Assembly: GCA_028343845.1 (NCBI GenBank)
Contig: JAOLZO010000025.1
Coordinates: 1 to 37,024 of the forward strand
DNA from: Verrucomicrobiota bacterium
GTDB lineage: Bacteria; Verrucomicrobiota; Verrucomicrobiia; Opitutales; Seribacteraceae
Direction: 5' to 3'
Length of the DNA stretch: 37,024 nucleotides
Positions 7,727 to 15,293 of the stretch are shown piece by piece. Under the pieces are notes generated by a model. The model saw only the letters and a program-made list of their open reading frames with translations, searched no databases and was not told the origin of the DNA. Both the position numbers and the translations under genes were made by a program. The number at the start of each line of letters is the position of its first letter. The first letter of the stretch is position 1.

Positions 7727-10384
7727 TTAATTAGCATCGTCCAAGCGAGCCTTTAGTTGCTTGAGCTTGCCGTCTTTTTCGTAAAGGTAGTCCTGCTGGG
7801 CTCGATAGGCGTTGCCCCGAGCCTCGACGAGTTTCTTGAAACTGGAATCTTCCTTGAGCTCTTTGCGGGCCTGGTTGCGCTTTTCGGTTATGTCCTCGTT
7901 GCTCACGAAGAGCTGGGGGTAGTCGTGCTCGAGCTTCCTTTGGGCCTCCTCGGCGATCGATACAAGTTTGCGGTAGTCCGGATCATCCAGGTGTTTTTTA
8001 CGGGCTTTTTCGAGGGCCGCCTTTTTGCGGGTATCGGGTTGTTTCTCGATGGAGGGCTCTTTATCGACTAGGTATTGATCCAAGGCTCGTTTTGCCCGGA
8101 ACGTGGCGAACAGGGTTTCCTTGTATACGGGATCTTCCTGGTGAAGTTTCTTGCGCAACTTCTGGATCTTCTTCTGAAAAGCCTTGTGGGAACTGAAGGC
8201 CTTGGGAAACCGTTCGACCTTTTCAGCATCGAGACGCGCTATTTCCCCGACCAGCTTGCGGTAGGCCGGATCGTCCATGTGGAAGCGGGCGTGCAGGTTT
8301 CGCTTGCGGATTTCATGTTCGTCCCGAATTGATTTTTTTACGGGAAATCGTCCCTTGGAGTTTTTGATATGGGCGAGGTTTTCCTCCCGGTCGCGGTGTC
8401 GACTGGCGCTGAATACCTGAAGGTTGTCGAAGGATGCGCCGGCTTGGTCGACCTGTAAGGCGAAGTAGGTACGTTCCTGGTTGATGATTGGGTGCTTGGC
8501 ATAAGCAAGATGCTCGTGGTCGAGGTGAGCAACGACTTGCTCTCCGATGAATTCGACCGTTATGACATACCATTTGCCTGGCTTGAAATCGTAGGCGCAT
8601 TCCCCGTGCCGCATCGAAAACCATGGACCACGTTCATCCTGCGCGGTCTGGACGAAGAAGTGATCCGGGCGGATGTGGATGACCGTGTTGTAGTTACCGG
8701 ACGCTCCCGTTACAAGCCGGATATCCTTCGCTCCGTCGAACCGGAATTCGAAACGGATGAAGGCATCCTTGAAATTGGGCTCCTTGTAAAAGAGCCTCTT
8801 GTTCTGGCCGGCCAACTGGTTTCGTCGCAGAACCCCGTCCTCCACTTGCCATTCCTTTTGAAAAAACCATTTTTCACTGACCTGGCCTTCGGAGAAGTGC
8901 TCCCCAAAATGAAGGTTGCGGGGGGAAGCAAGCATCGGTCGGGAGGGGATTCGGGCACCCGTGCGTTCGCGCCAGGAAACCAATTGGCGATGGAGTTCTT
9001 TCACCCGCTTGGGTTCCGACGATGCAAGGTCTTTCTTCTCGGAAGGGTCTTTGCCCAAGTCGAAAAGCTCGAATTTCTCAGGCCTTGCCGGATCGAAGTA
9101 CTCGATCAGTTTCCAATCCCCATCACGTATGGCGCCGCCTGAGACTCCACCCAGGAAGTGCGGCTTGTCCAAGGGATAGTGCCAATGAAGCGCATTTCGC
9201 TTGGGGCTGGCCTGTGGGTTTTTCCAAGTGGACAGCGTGGAAACCCCGTCCAAGGTTTGCGATGGATCGGGCTTGATCCCGGCGGCTTCGAGAAGGGTGG
9301 GGTAGAAGTCGTGGTTGACCACGGGCTGTCCGCAGGTCTTGCCCTCCGGGACCTTGCCTCCTGACCAGCGCACGATCAGAGGCACGCGGATTCCTCCTTC
9401 ATACAGCTGGCTTTTCCCTCCGCGGAGAGGAGCGTTGGAAGTAACGTTCGTTTCTCCCCCGTTGTCGCTCGAGAAAATGAAAATCGTGTTCTCGGTCAGT
9501 CCCAATTCTTCTAGTTTTCCGGACAGGAGGCCGATGCCATCGTCAATACTTTCAAGCATAGCGGCCAAGTGGGGGTTGTGGTTTGGAGCCCAATGAGTAC
9601 AGGTACTTCCATCGAGGCCGGCATCCTGGCAAAGATAGCAATTTTTCCTGTCACTTGGTGCTGGCGGATGTTTCTTACGATACTTTTCGACGAGGTCGGG
9701 CCGTCCGTTGAGAATGGTGTGGGGAGCATAGTGACTGAGGTATAAAAAGAATGGCTTTTCCTTGTTGCGCTCGACGAAATCAACCGCTTCCAAATTGAGC
9801 CGGTCAGTCAGGTATTCGTTTTTTCCCATGCGGTTATTTGGTATGTCAAGCCATCGAATCGGTTGCGTGCGGAAGACATAGGGCCAGAAGTTCGCCCCGT
9901 TGCCCACGCCCTTGACTTCGCTCCCAAGATTCCAGTCAAAACCGTGATCGGTCGGGCGAACCTCGAACTGGGCGTCCTGATACTCGTAACCGGTCAGGTG
10001 CCACTTCCCAACCATCCCGGTGCTATATCCGTTGCGTTTGAGAATCTTTGGGAGGGTAACCTGGTTGACGGGGAGGGCGTTGGAAGAGTTCGGACGGAGG
10101 TAGTCGAGGATGCCAACCCGGGCTGGGTGTTGTCCGGTCAAGAGTGCGGCCCGGTAGGGCGAGCATACGGGAGCGGCGGCATAGGCATGGGTGAACCGGA
10201 GGCCCTGCTTGGCCAGCTTGTCAAGATGAGGGGTTTCGTTAAAGGAGTTTCCATAACACCCCAGTTCCGCCCACCCGAGGTCGTCGGCGAGAACGAATAT
10301 GACGTTGGGTGGGCGCTCTTTGGAAAAGGATGGCATTCCGAGGGTGCAAAGGGCGAGCAGGTGTAGGATTGATTTCATCATCAT
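7727..10384 (-). CDS. Secreted type I sulfatase with LamG/DUF1080-like domain and four-copy coiled-coil repeat tail
   Basis: An 885-residue exported sulfatase. After a signal peptide (about 1-21) the catalytic domain begins PPNVIFVLADDLGWAELG, with metal-ligand Asp34 and Asp35. The modification motif is CSPYRAALLTG, with Cys74 as the formylglycine precursor, so it is the Cys type that needs a maturation enzyme; none is in the window. IFIFSSDNGG is also present. Residues about 492-658 form a beta-sandwich resembling the DUF1080/concanavalin-like fold. From about 690 to the end is a Lys/Glu-rich helical tail with four related units anchored by DDPAYRKLV, EDPVYKETL, DDPDYRKLV and EDSSFKKLV (Asp705, 751, 801, 846). 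Three ATG codons in a row mark the start; the first overlaps the TGA of the preceding gene in an ATGA, implying translational coupling. Desulfation of a polysaccharide in the periplasm or at the surface is the likely role. Confidence 0.88.
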   Translation of the reverse strand: MMMKSILHLLALCTLGMPSFSKERPPNVIFVLADDLGWAELGCYGNSFNETPHLDKLAKQGLRFTHAYAAAPVCSPYRAALLTGQHPARVGILDYLRPNSSNALPVNQVTLPKILKRNGYSTGMVGKWHLTGYEYQDAQFEVRPTDHGFDWNLGSEVKGVGNGANFWPYVFRTQPIRWLDIPNNRMGKNEYLTDRLNLEAVDFVERNKEKPFFLYLSHYAPHTILNGRPDLVEKYRKKHPPAPSDRKNCYLCQDAGLDGSTCTHWAPNHNPHLAAMLESIDDGIGLLSGKLEELGLTENTIFIFSSDNGGETNVTSNAPLRGGKSQLYEGGIRVPLIVRWSGGKVPEGKTCGQPVVNHDFYPTLLEAAGIKPDPSQTLDGVSTLSTWKNPQASPKRNALHWHYPLDKPHFLGGVSGGAIRDGDWKLIEYFDPARPEKFELFDLGKDPSEKKDLASSEPKRVKELHRQLVSWRERTGARIPSRPMLASPRNLHFGEHFSEGQVSEKWFFQKEWQVEDGVLRRNQLAGQNKRLFYKEPNFKDAFIRFEFRFDGAKDIRLVTGASGNYNTVIHIRPDHFFVQTAQDERGPWFSMRHGECAYDFKPGKWYVITVEFIGEQVVAHLDHEHLAYAKHPIINQERTYFALQVDQAGASFDNLQVFSASRHRDREENLAHIKNSKGRFPVKKSIRDEHEIRKRNLHARFHMDDPAYRKLVGEIARLDAEKVERFPKAFSSHKAFQKKIQKLRKKLHQEDPVYKETLFATFRAKRALDQYLVDKEPSIEKQPDTRKKAALEKARKKHLDDPDYRKLVSIAEEAQRKLEHDYPQLFVSNEDITEKRNQARKELKEDSSFKKLVEARGNAYRAQQDYLYEKDGKLKQLKARLDDAN

Positions 10385-12684
10385 TTAAGAAAAACGGAGA
10401 GGGAAGACTTGGAGCTTATGCCTGAGGATTCAAAAGCAATGGAATGGGGACGGGAAGCTTTGATTTCGGAAAGGTCGCTATCCGAGGAAACGACCTTTTT
10501 TTCTTCCGGCCAGAGTTCGAGTTTCACTTTGAGCGGGCAGTTTTCAACTATGATCCTCTTGTTTAGACCTCCATTTTTGTTTTGGCGCTCGATCCTGATC
10601 TTCGTCCTGCCGGTTTTTTTTAGAATTGGAATTTCAAACTCCATCCAATCCCAAGCGGAAGGCATGGATTCTCGGACGCTTAAGGTTTGATCAGGGAGAG
10701 AGTAGGAAATGCCAGCTAACCCTTCCAGGAAAAGGAGGATTTTTCCGGCGTTGAAATTGGAATATTGATCCCCGAACAAGGTCAGGTCTCTGCGGTAAGC
10801 CTCCGGAGCCACGGGTAGGCCCCATTGCTCATGGTAATTGTAGTTGGCGAGATGATTGAGGGTTAACTCGGAAGCGGTCTTCGCGAACCCTTGCCTGAAC
10901 ATTCCGTCCAGAGTGAAATAGGCTGTGTCAGGCGTGTAGCCAAAGGAGAGATCGGGAGGAGAGGTAAACTTACTCATCGACCGCTTGGCCATGGCCAAGG
11001 GAAAGAACTCTCCGTAAAACCCATCTTCCCGGTTGAGGGCCCATGCGTTGATCATTTTCTGGGCATACTCCCGTGGGAAATATTTCGACCGCATGGACCA
11101 GAATGCATTGGTCATGAACATTCCATTTTTCGGTCCCATGAAATAGTCCTTGTGACCATTGGCCTCCCACCTTTGGTCGAACGTCATCCGGATGCGCTCC
11201 GGATCTCTTCGGACCAGTTTCTCCCAGTGCGAGACGTCTTCCTTATGCCCAAGCAGAGCAGCCATTTTCTCAAGCGTTTCCGCAACTTCGAAACCATTCA
11301 TCGCGAAGCCGCCAAGGCGTTTCCAGAAAACCTTTCGAAAATAGCCCTCGTAACATTTCCGCAGGAAATCCAGATCGCCAGAATGTTCATAGATTTGCCA
11401 AGCGCCTAGGACGTGCTCCGCCAATTCCCCCCCGTACGCCCCCGAGTGCCAGTTGATGCCCTTGTTGTCCGAGAGCATGATCGCACCGTTGGGGGTCTCG
11501 CGGTATCTTCCGTTTTCGACCAGGTGTTTCCATGTCAGAACGTTGCCAAAGGCGAAGCGAGGCTTGTCCCGGGTCCAGGCACCGACCTTGATCTGGAAAC
11601 AAGCATCATAGCGATGGATGCCGAGAAAATTGTTCACCGCAGTTTGGGTGTGATTTTCCATCTCCCAGCCTTTCCCGACCTCGATGTAGTACATCAGGTA
11701 GATCGACCAGAGGTAATAATAAATCTCTTCGAATTTTGGATCGCTACAGCGGAATTGAGGAATCTCCTCCTTGAGCAACCGGTTCATTTCCGCAGTTTTC
11801 TCAGCAAGCATAAGACGATCTTTGGCAATGATTTCACGGGCTGCCCGGAGAGCTTTGCCGGGATCGTCATTCATTGCCCAGGAGATGGTCGTGCCTTTTG
11901 AATCGCAAGGGATCTCGAAAAGATACCGGCTTTCTCCTTTTTCCCCTCTCTTCAATTGGACGCTTTTGGAAAAATTCTTGGAAGACGAAAGTGCGGTAGT
12001 CATGCCCTCGTAGACGATGGGCCCGATCCGCTCGGGCTCACCTGGATCAGGCCGTGAGCGTACCGTTCCTCCCTCACTGATCAGAATGGTATTTTCTTTG
12101 GTCTCATACCGGATTTCCGAAGTCGAGGAGACGCTGTGTCTGACAAAAAAACTATGCCCCTCGAATCGAAGCGTTATGGGCTCGGATGAAGTAATGATCG
12201 AAGCGGCGGCATCGTTTGCGCCGATGAATTTTTCCTCCTTGATCAGGACCCCCCCGATCTCGTATTCGCATATCATCTTGTCGGGCCTCCATATCATTCG
12301 GGTGGGCGCGGGATTGCGAAAAAGTTTCCCATCGATTACTACGCTTCCATAGAGGACACGGGTGTCCTTGTAGAACTCCCATCCGTTGTAGTCGTTACCG
12401 GTCCCGGTATGCTCGGTTCCCTTCAGTCCGCTTTCCAGCAAGCCTACGCCCCGGCTTCGGAGGTCATGATGGATGGGATGAGTCAGCCCGATAGTTTCGT
12501 CTTCAACCGGTTTCCAACTGGCATGGAAACCGCCGACGTAGTAGCTCAGGTTGCCAGCCATAAAGCCGTGCTTTTTCCCTTGAATCGATTGCCCGAGAAA
12601 TTCGCAGTAGTTCCTGTCAGCGGAGACGGGAACGGAAAGCAGACAAAGAATCAGGCAGACGATTGTCGCAAGGCTTCTGGGCAT
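10381..12684 (-). CDS. Secreted six-hairpin glycosidase-like protein, family unassigned
   Basis: A 767-residue exported protein. I start it at the ATG at 12684 because the next residues are a clean signal peptide (MPRSLATIVCLILCLLS, cleavage near VSA) and the longer frame to 12774 would run into the upstream gene. The N-terminal third is beta-rich. The middle and C-terminal parts are helical and Trp/Tyr-rich (YYYLWSIYLMYYIEVGKG, MENHTQTAVNNFLGIHRYDA, WHSGAYGGELAEHVLGAW, NREDGFYGEFFPLAM, DTAYFTLDGMFRQG), the pattern of an (alpha/alpha)6 toroid followed by a beta-sandwich as in MGH1-like, GH63, GH78 or GH95 glycosidases. I cannot name the catalytic acid or the family. Lying between a GH127-like gene and a sulfatase, it probably hydrolyses a sugar bond in the same substrate. 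Confidence 0.7.
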   Translation of the reverse strand: MPRSLATIVCLILCLLSVPVSADRNYCEFLGQSIQGKKHGFMAGNLSYYVGGFHASWKPVEDETIGLTHPIHHDLRSRGVGLLESGLKGTEHTGTGNDYNGWEFYKDTRVLYGSVVIDGKLFRNPAPTRMIWRPDKMICEYEIGGVLIKEEKFIGANDAAASIITSSEPITLRFEGHSFFVRHSVSSTSEIRYETKENTILISEGGTVRSRPDPGEPERIGPIVYEGMTTALSSSKNFSKSVQLKRGEKGESRYLFEIPCDSKGTTISWAMNDDPGKALRAAREIIAKDRLMLAEKTAEMNRLLKEEIPQFRCSDPKFEEIYYYLWSIYLMYYIEVGKGWEMENHTQTAVNNFLGIHRYDACFQIKVGAWTRDKPRFAFGNVLTWKHLVENGRYRETPNGAIMLSDNKGINWHSGAYGGELAEHVLGAWQIYEHSGDLDFLRKCYEGYFRKVFWKRLGGFAMNGFEVAETLEKMAALLGHKEDVSHWEKLVRRDPERIRMTFDQRWEANGHKDYFMGPKNGMFMTNAFWSMRSKYFPREYAQKMINAWALNREDGFYGEFFPLAMAKRSMSKFTSPPDLSFGYTPDTAYFTLDGMFRQGFAKTASELTLNHLANYNYHEQWGLPVAPEAYRRDLTLFGDQYSNFNAGKILLFLEGLAGISYSLPDQTLSVRESMPSAWDWMEFEIPILKKTGRTKIRIERQNKNGGLNKRIIVENCPLKVKLELWPEEKKVVSSDSDLSEIKASRPHSIAFESSGISSKSSLSVFLK

Positions 12685-12727
12685 TTGGCGATCCAAGTGG
12701 GTTCGGTTAATTCGAGACAGAAAGATA

Positions 12728-15193
12728 TCAATCCTCGAAAACGACCTTAATCTCGAGGATGCCAACCGCCGCATCTTCCTTCGGCATCATTTTGATCCGG
12801 ATGGCATCGCAGGTGAGTGGGGCGGCCGGGTGAACGACGTTATACTGGTTGGCCCGATTGTCGTAACGATCGGTGACGTAAAGCTCGAACGCCTTCCATT
12901 CACCCTGCTTGCGCACCTCAAGTGACCATTCCTTGGGAAACTTGACGTCCTGCTGATCCTGCATCCAGTAAACGCCTATGTCGCGTATTTTTCTAGGTTT
13001 TTCGAAATGTCCTTCAACCCATTGCTTCACTCCCAGTTGAGGGCGACTGGTCCACCTTGGCACCTTTTTTCCGCTGGACCAACGGGGTTCCTTGCCGTCG
13101 CCGATGGCGCTCACCGTGTCGAGTTCGGAGGTGTGCGAAGCCTTTAGGGTTTTGAAGATGCTCTCCTTGGGAAGTTTGTGCGGATCATAAATGGAAAGCT
13201 TCGGGTTGGTCGGGAACCAAATGGTCATGGAGCCTGGATTACGGTTGTTCCATGCATAGTAGGGGATGAGGGAAAGGTTACGCTTTTCCGGTGAGCCCGA
13301 TTCCTTAAGGGCATTTGCTTGAGAAACCACTTTGATGAAAGACCCGGCCGGATGCTTGACCCGTGAAACTTGGGTTTTTCCAACGGCCGGTTTCTCATCC
13401 AGGAAGAAGCGCTGGGTGGCCCCATCGTTGTCCACCTCCTCGGCGCAAAGTACGAATGGGCCACGGGTGAACGCCACGCGGTCGTGGTTATCTTCCACCC
13501 GTTCGTCACAATCGTTCAGGCGCGTCGGCATGGGCAAGTCGAGTACGACCTTGTCCCCTTTTTCCCACTCTCTGGTAAGAACGGCAAAACCAAGCTCGGT
13601 CCGTGGTTTGACCTTTTTTCCGTTTACCGAGATGCCCCACTTTTCGGAAGAAGAGTCGAGATAACGGTATAGTTTTCCGGGAACGAATTGCTCGCCTGTC
13701 CAAGTAGGGATGCGCATTCGCAGGCTAAAAGATGCCGACTTCTCTGGATTGAGCGAGACCTCGACCCGACCCTCATTGGGGTAATTCGTCTTTTGCGAGA
13801 CCGCAAGCTTGGTTCCGCCCACTTCCACTTCGGTGGAGGTGTCGGCATACATGGCGAGGTATAGGTTCTCCTTGTCATGGGCATAGGTCATGCCTTGAAC
13901 CTGAGGCAGGAGACGGGCCATGTTGCTCGGGCAACATGCGGTTCCGAACCAGGGTGCGCGGCCCATGGTGCCATGATTGAAAGGATATTTACCGTCCGCC
14001 TCCAAAGGGTTGACGTAAAAGAACCGGTTGCCTTCCAGGTTGACCGCGGCGAGCACGTTGTTGAGGAGAGAAACCTCCGCTACGTCAAGATACTTGGCAT
14101 CCTTGTGAACGAGGAACATTCTGAAGTTGAAGAGAACGTTGCCTACCGCGGCGCAAGTCTCGTTGAAGGCATCGGCGTTGGGGAGCAGGTAGGCCGGCCC
14201 GAACCCTTCGATTCCATGAACCGCACCTAGACCACCGGTGATATGCATTCTCGTATCCGTTATGTTTCCCCAGATTCTGTGCAGGGCCCGGGTGTATGAA
14301 TTCTTCTTCTTCAAGTGGGCCAAGTCGGCCATTGCGGAATACAGGTAAGTTGCCCTGACGGCATGCCCGACCGCTTCGCTTTGCTTGTCGACCGGGGCGT
14401 GCTGCTGGGCGTAGGTGGGAGACATGACCCCTTCTCCGTCCGGGACGTAGGTCTTCCCCCTGACATCAAGAAACTTCTCGGCCATTTCGAGGTAAAGTTT
14501 CTTGCCGGTTACCTTGGATAGCTTGACGAGAGCGAGCTCCATTTCCTGGTGCCCGGGTGCCTGACGGATGGGTTTGCCTCCATTGTATTTGGGATCACCA
14601 ACGAAAAACACACGGTTGACGTGTTGCGCATTCTTCTCCGCGACTTTGAGCAATTTGTCCTTGCCGGTGGCTTGGTAGTAAGCGATGGCGGCCTCGTAGA
14701 GATGGCCCATGTTGTAGAGTTCGTGGCTATGCACGACGAAACTATATGGTTTGTTCCCCATCATATTCTTATCCGTGCCCACTCCAGTGGTATGGGAGGG
14801 ATAAAGGTAGCCATTTGGTTCCTGGGCGGAAGCGATGACGTCCACGATCCGGTCGAACTGGGCTTCCAATTCGGGGTCATCCTTCAACTGGGCGAGGTAC
14901 GCGGCGCCTTCCATGACCTTGTACAGGTCGGAGTCGATGAATCGGTGCGGGCGGTGGCCTTCGACTTTCTTGCCTGCAAGAAAGTCGGCAGCCGCTTGCA
15001 AGTGAGCGACACCCGATTCGGTTTTTTCGAAAGCGAATGGCACGAGTACCTTGCGCTGGGTGATCAATCGCGGGCGCCAGAATTCGCTGGTCATTTCGAC
15101 CTCGTGGAAGGGCACAGGTTCGATCGGATCCTGAGCTTGCAGGGAAAACGCGAGTGCTGAAAGAAGAATGACCGAGTAAGCGATGATTTTCAT
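12728..15193 (-). CDS. GH127-type beta-L-arabinofuranosidase (DUF1680), secreted
   Basis: An 821-residue exported protein of the DUF1680/GH127-GH146 group, cysteine-nucleophile enzymes that release beta-L-arabinofuranose or related sugars. After the signal peptide (cleavage near SLQAQ) the catalytic barrel has HSHELYNMGHLYEAAIAYYQ, RQAPGHQEMELAL, ITGGLGA, NETCAAVGN with Glu345 and Cys347, and TACCPSN with Cys420 and Cys421. The spacing matches the zinc-bound Glu/three-Cys site described for the Bifidobacterium enzyme HypBA1, where the first Cys of the pair is the nucleophile. The C-terminal part (about 690-821) contains an F5/8-type or NPCBM-like beta-sandwich (VYWMQDQQDVKFPKEW). It is 43 bases upstream of the next gene and 100 bases after the sulfatase, so it fits one operon. 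The exact sugar is unproven. Confidence 0.87.
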   Translation of the reverse strand: MKIIAYSVILLSALAFSLQAQDPIEPVPFHEVEMTSEFWRPRLITQRKVLVPFAFEKTESGVAHLQAAADFLAGKKVEGHRPHRFIDSDLYKVMEGAAYLAQLKDDPELEAQFDRIVDVIASAQEPNGYLYPSHTTGVGTDKNMMGNKPYSFVVHSHELYNMGHLYEAAIAYYQATGKDKLLKVAEKNAQHVNRVFFVGDPKYNGGKPIRQAPGHQEMELALVKLSKVTGKKLYLEMAEKFLDVRGKTYVPDGEGVMSPTYAQQHAPVDKQSEAVGHAVRATYLYSAMADLAHLKKKNSYTRALHRIWGNITDTRMHITGGLGAVHGIEGFGPAYLLPNADAFNETCAAVGNVLFNFRMFLVHKDAKYLDVAEVSLLNNVLAAVNLEGNRFFYVNPLEADGKYPFNHGTMGRAPWFGTACCPSNMARLLPQVQGMTYAHDKENLYLAMYADTSTEVEVGGTKLAVSQKTNYPNEGRVEVSLNPEKSASFSLRMRIPTWTGEQFVPGKLYRYLDSSSEKWGISVNGKKVKPRTELGFAVLTREWEKGDKVVLDLPMPTRLNDCDERVEDNHDRVAFTRGPFVLCAEEVDNDGATQRFFLDEKPAVGKTQVSRVKHPAGSFIKVVSQANALKESGSPEKRNLSLIPYYAWNNRNPGSMTIWFPTNPKLSIYDPHKLPKESIFKTLKASHTSELDTVSAIGDGKEPRWSSGKKVPRWTSRPQLGVKQWVEGHFEKPRKIRDIGVYWMQDQQDVKFPKEWSLEVRKQGEWKAFELYVTDRYDNRANQYNVVHPAAPLTCDAIRIKMMPKEDAAVGILEIKVVFED

Positions 15194-15293
15194 AAACGAT
15201 GAATCTAGCAGAAGATAATCTTAAATATCAATCATAACCCATATATCAAAAAAAAGACAAATTGGGACACCTGATCGACCTTCGGGTCAAAAT

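Noticed and set aside
15264..15290. GACC-TTCG-GGTC hairpin between the second sulfatase and the GH127-like gene
   Set aside because: The stem is only about four to six pairs and the T run on the minus strand is roughly 25 bases further on, so it is not a convincing terminator inside a probable operon.
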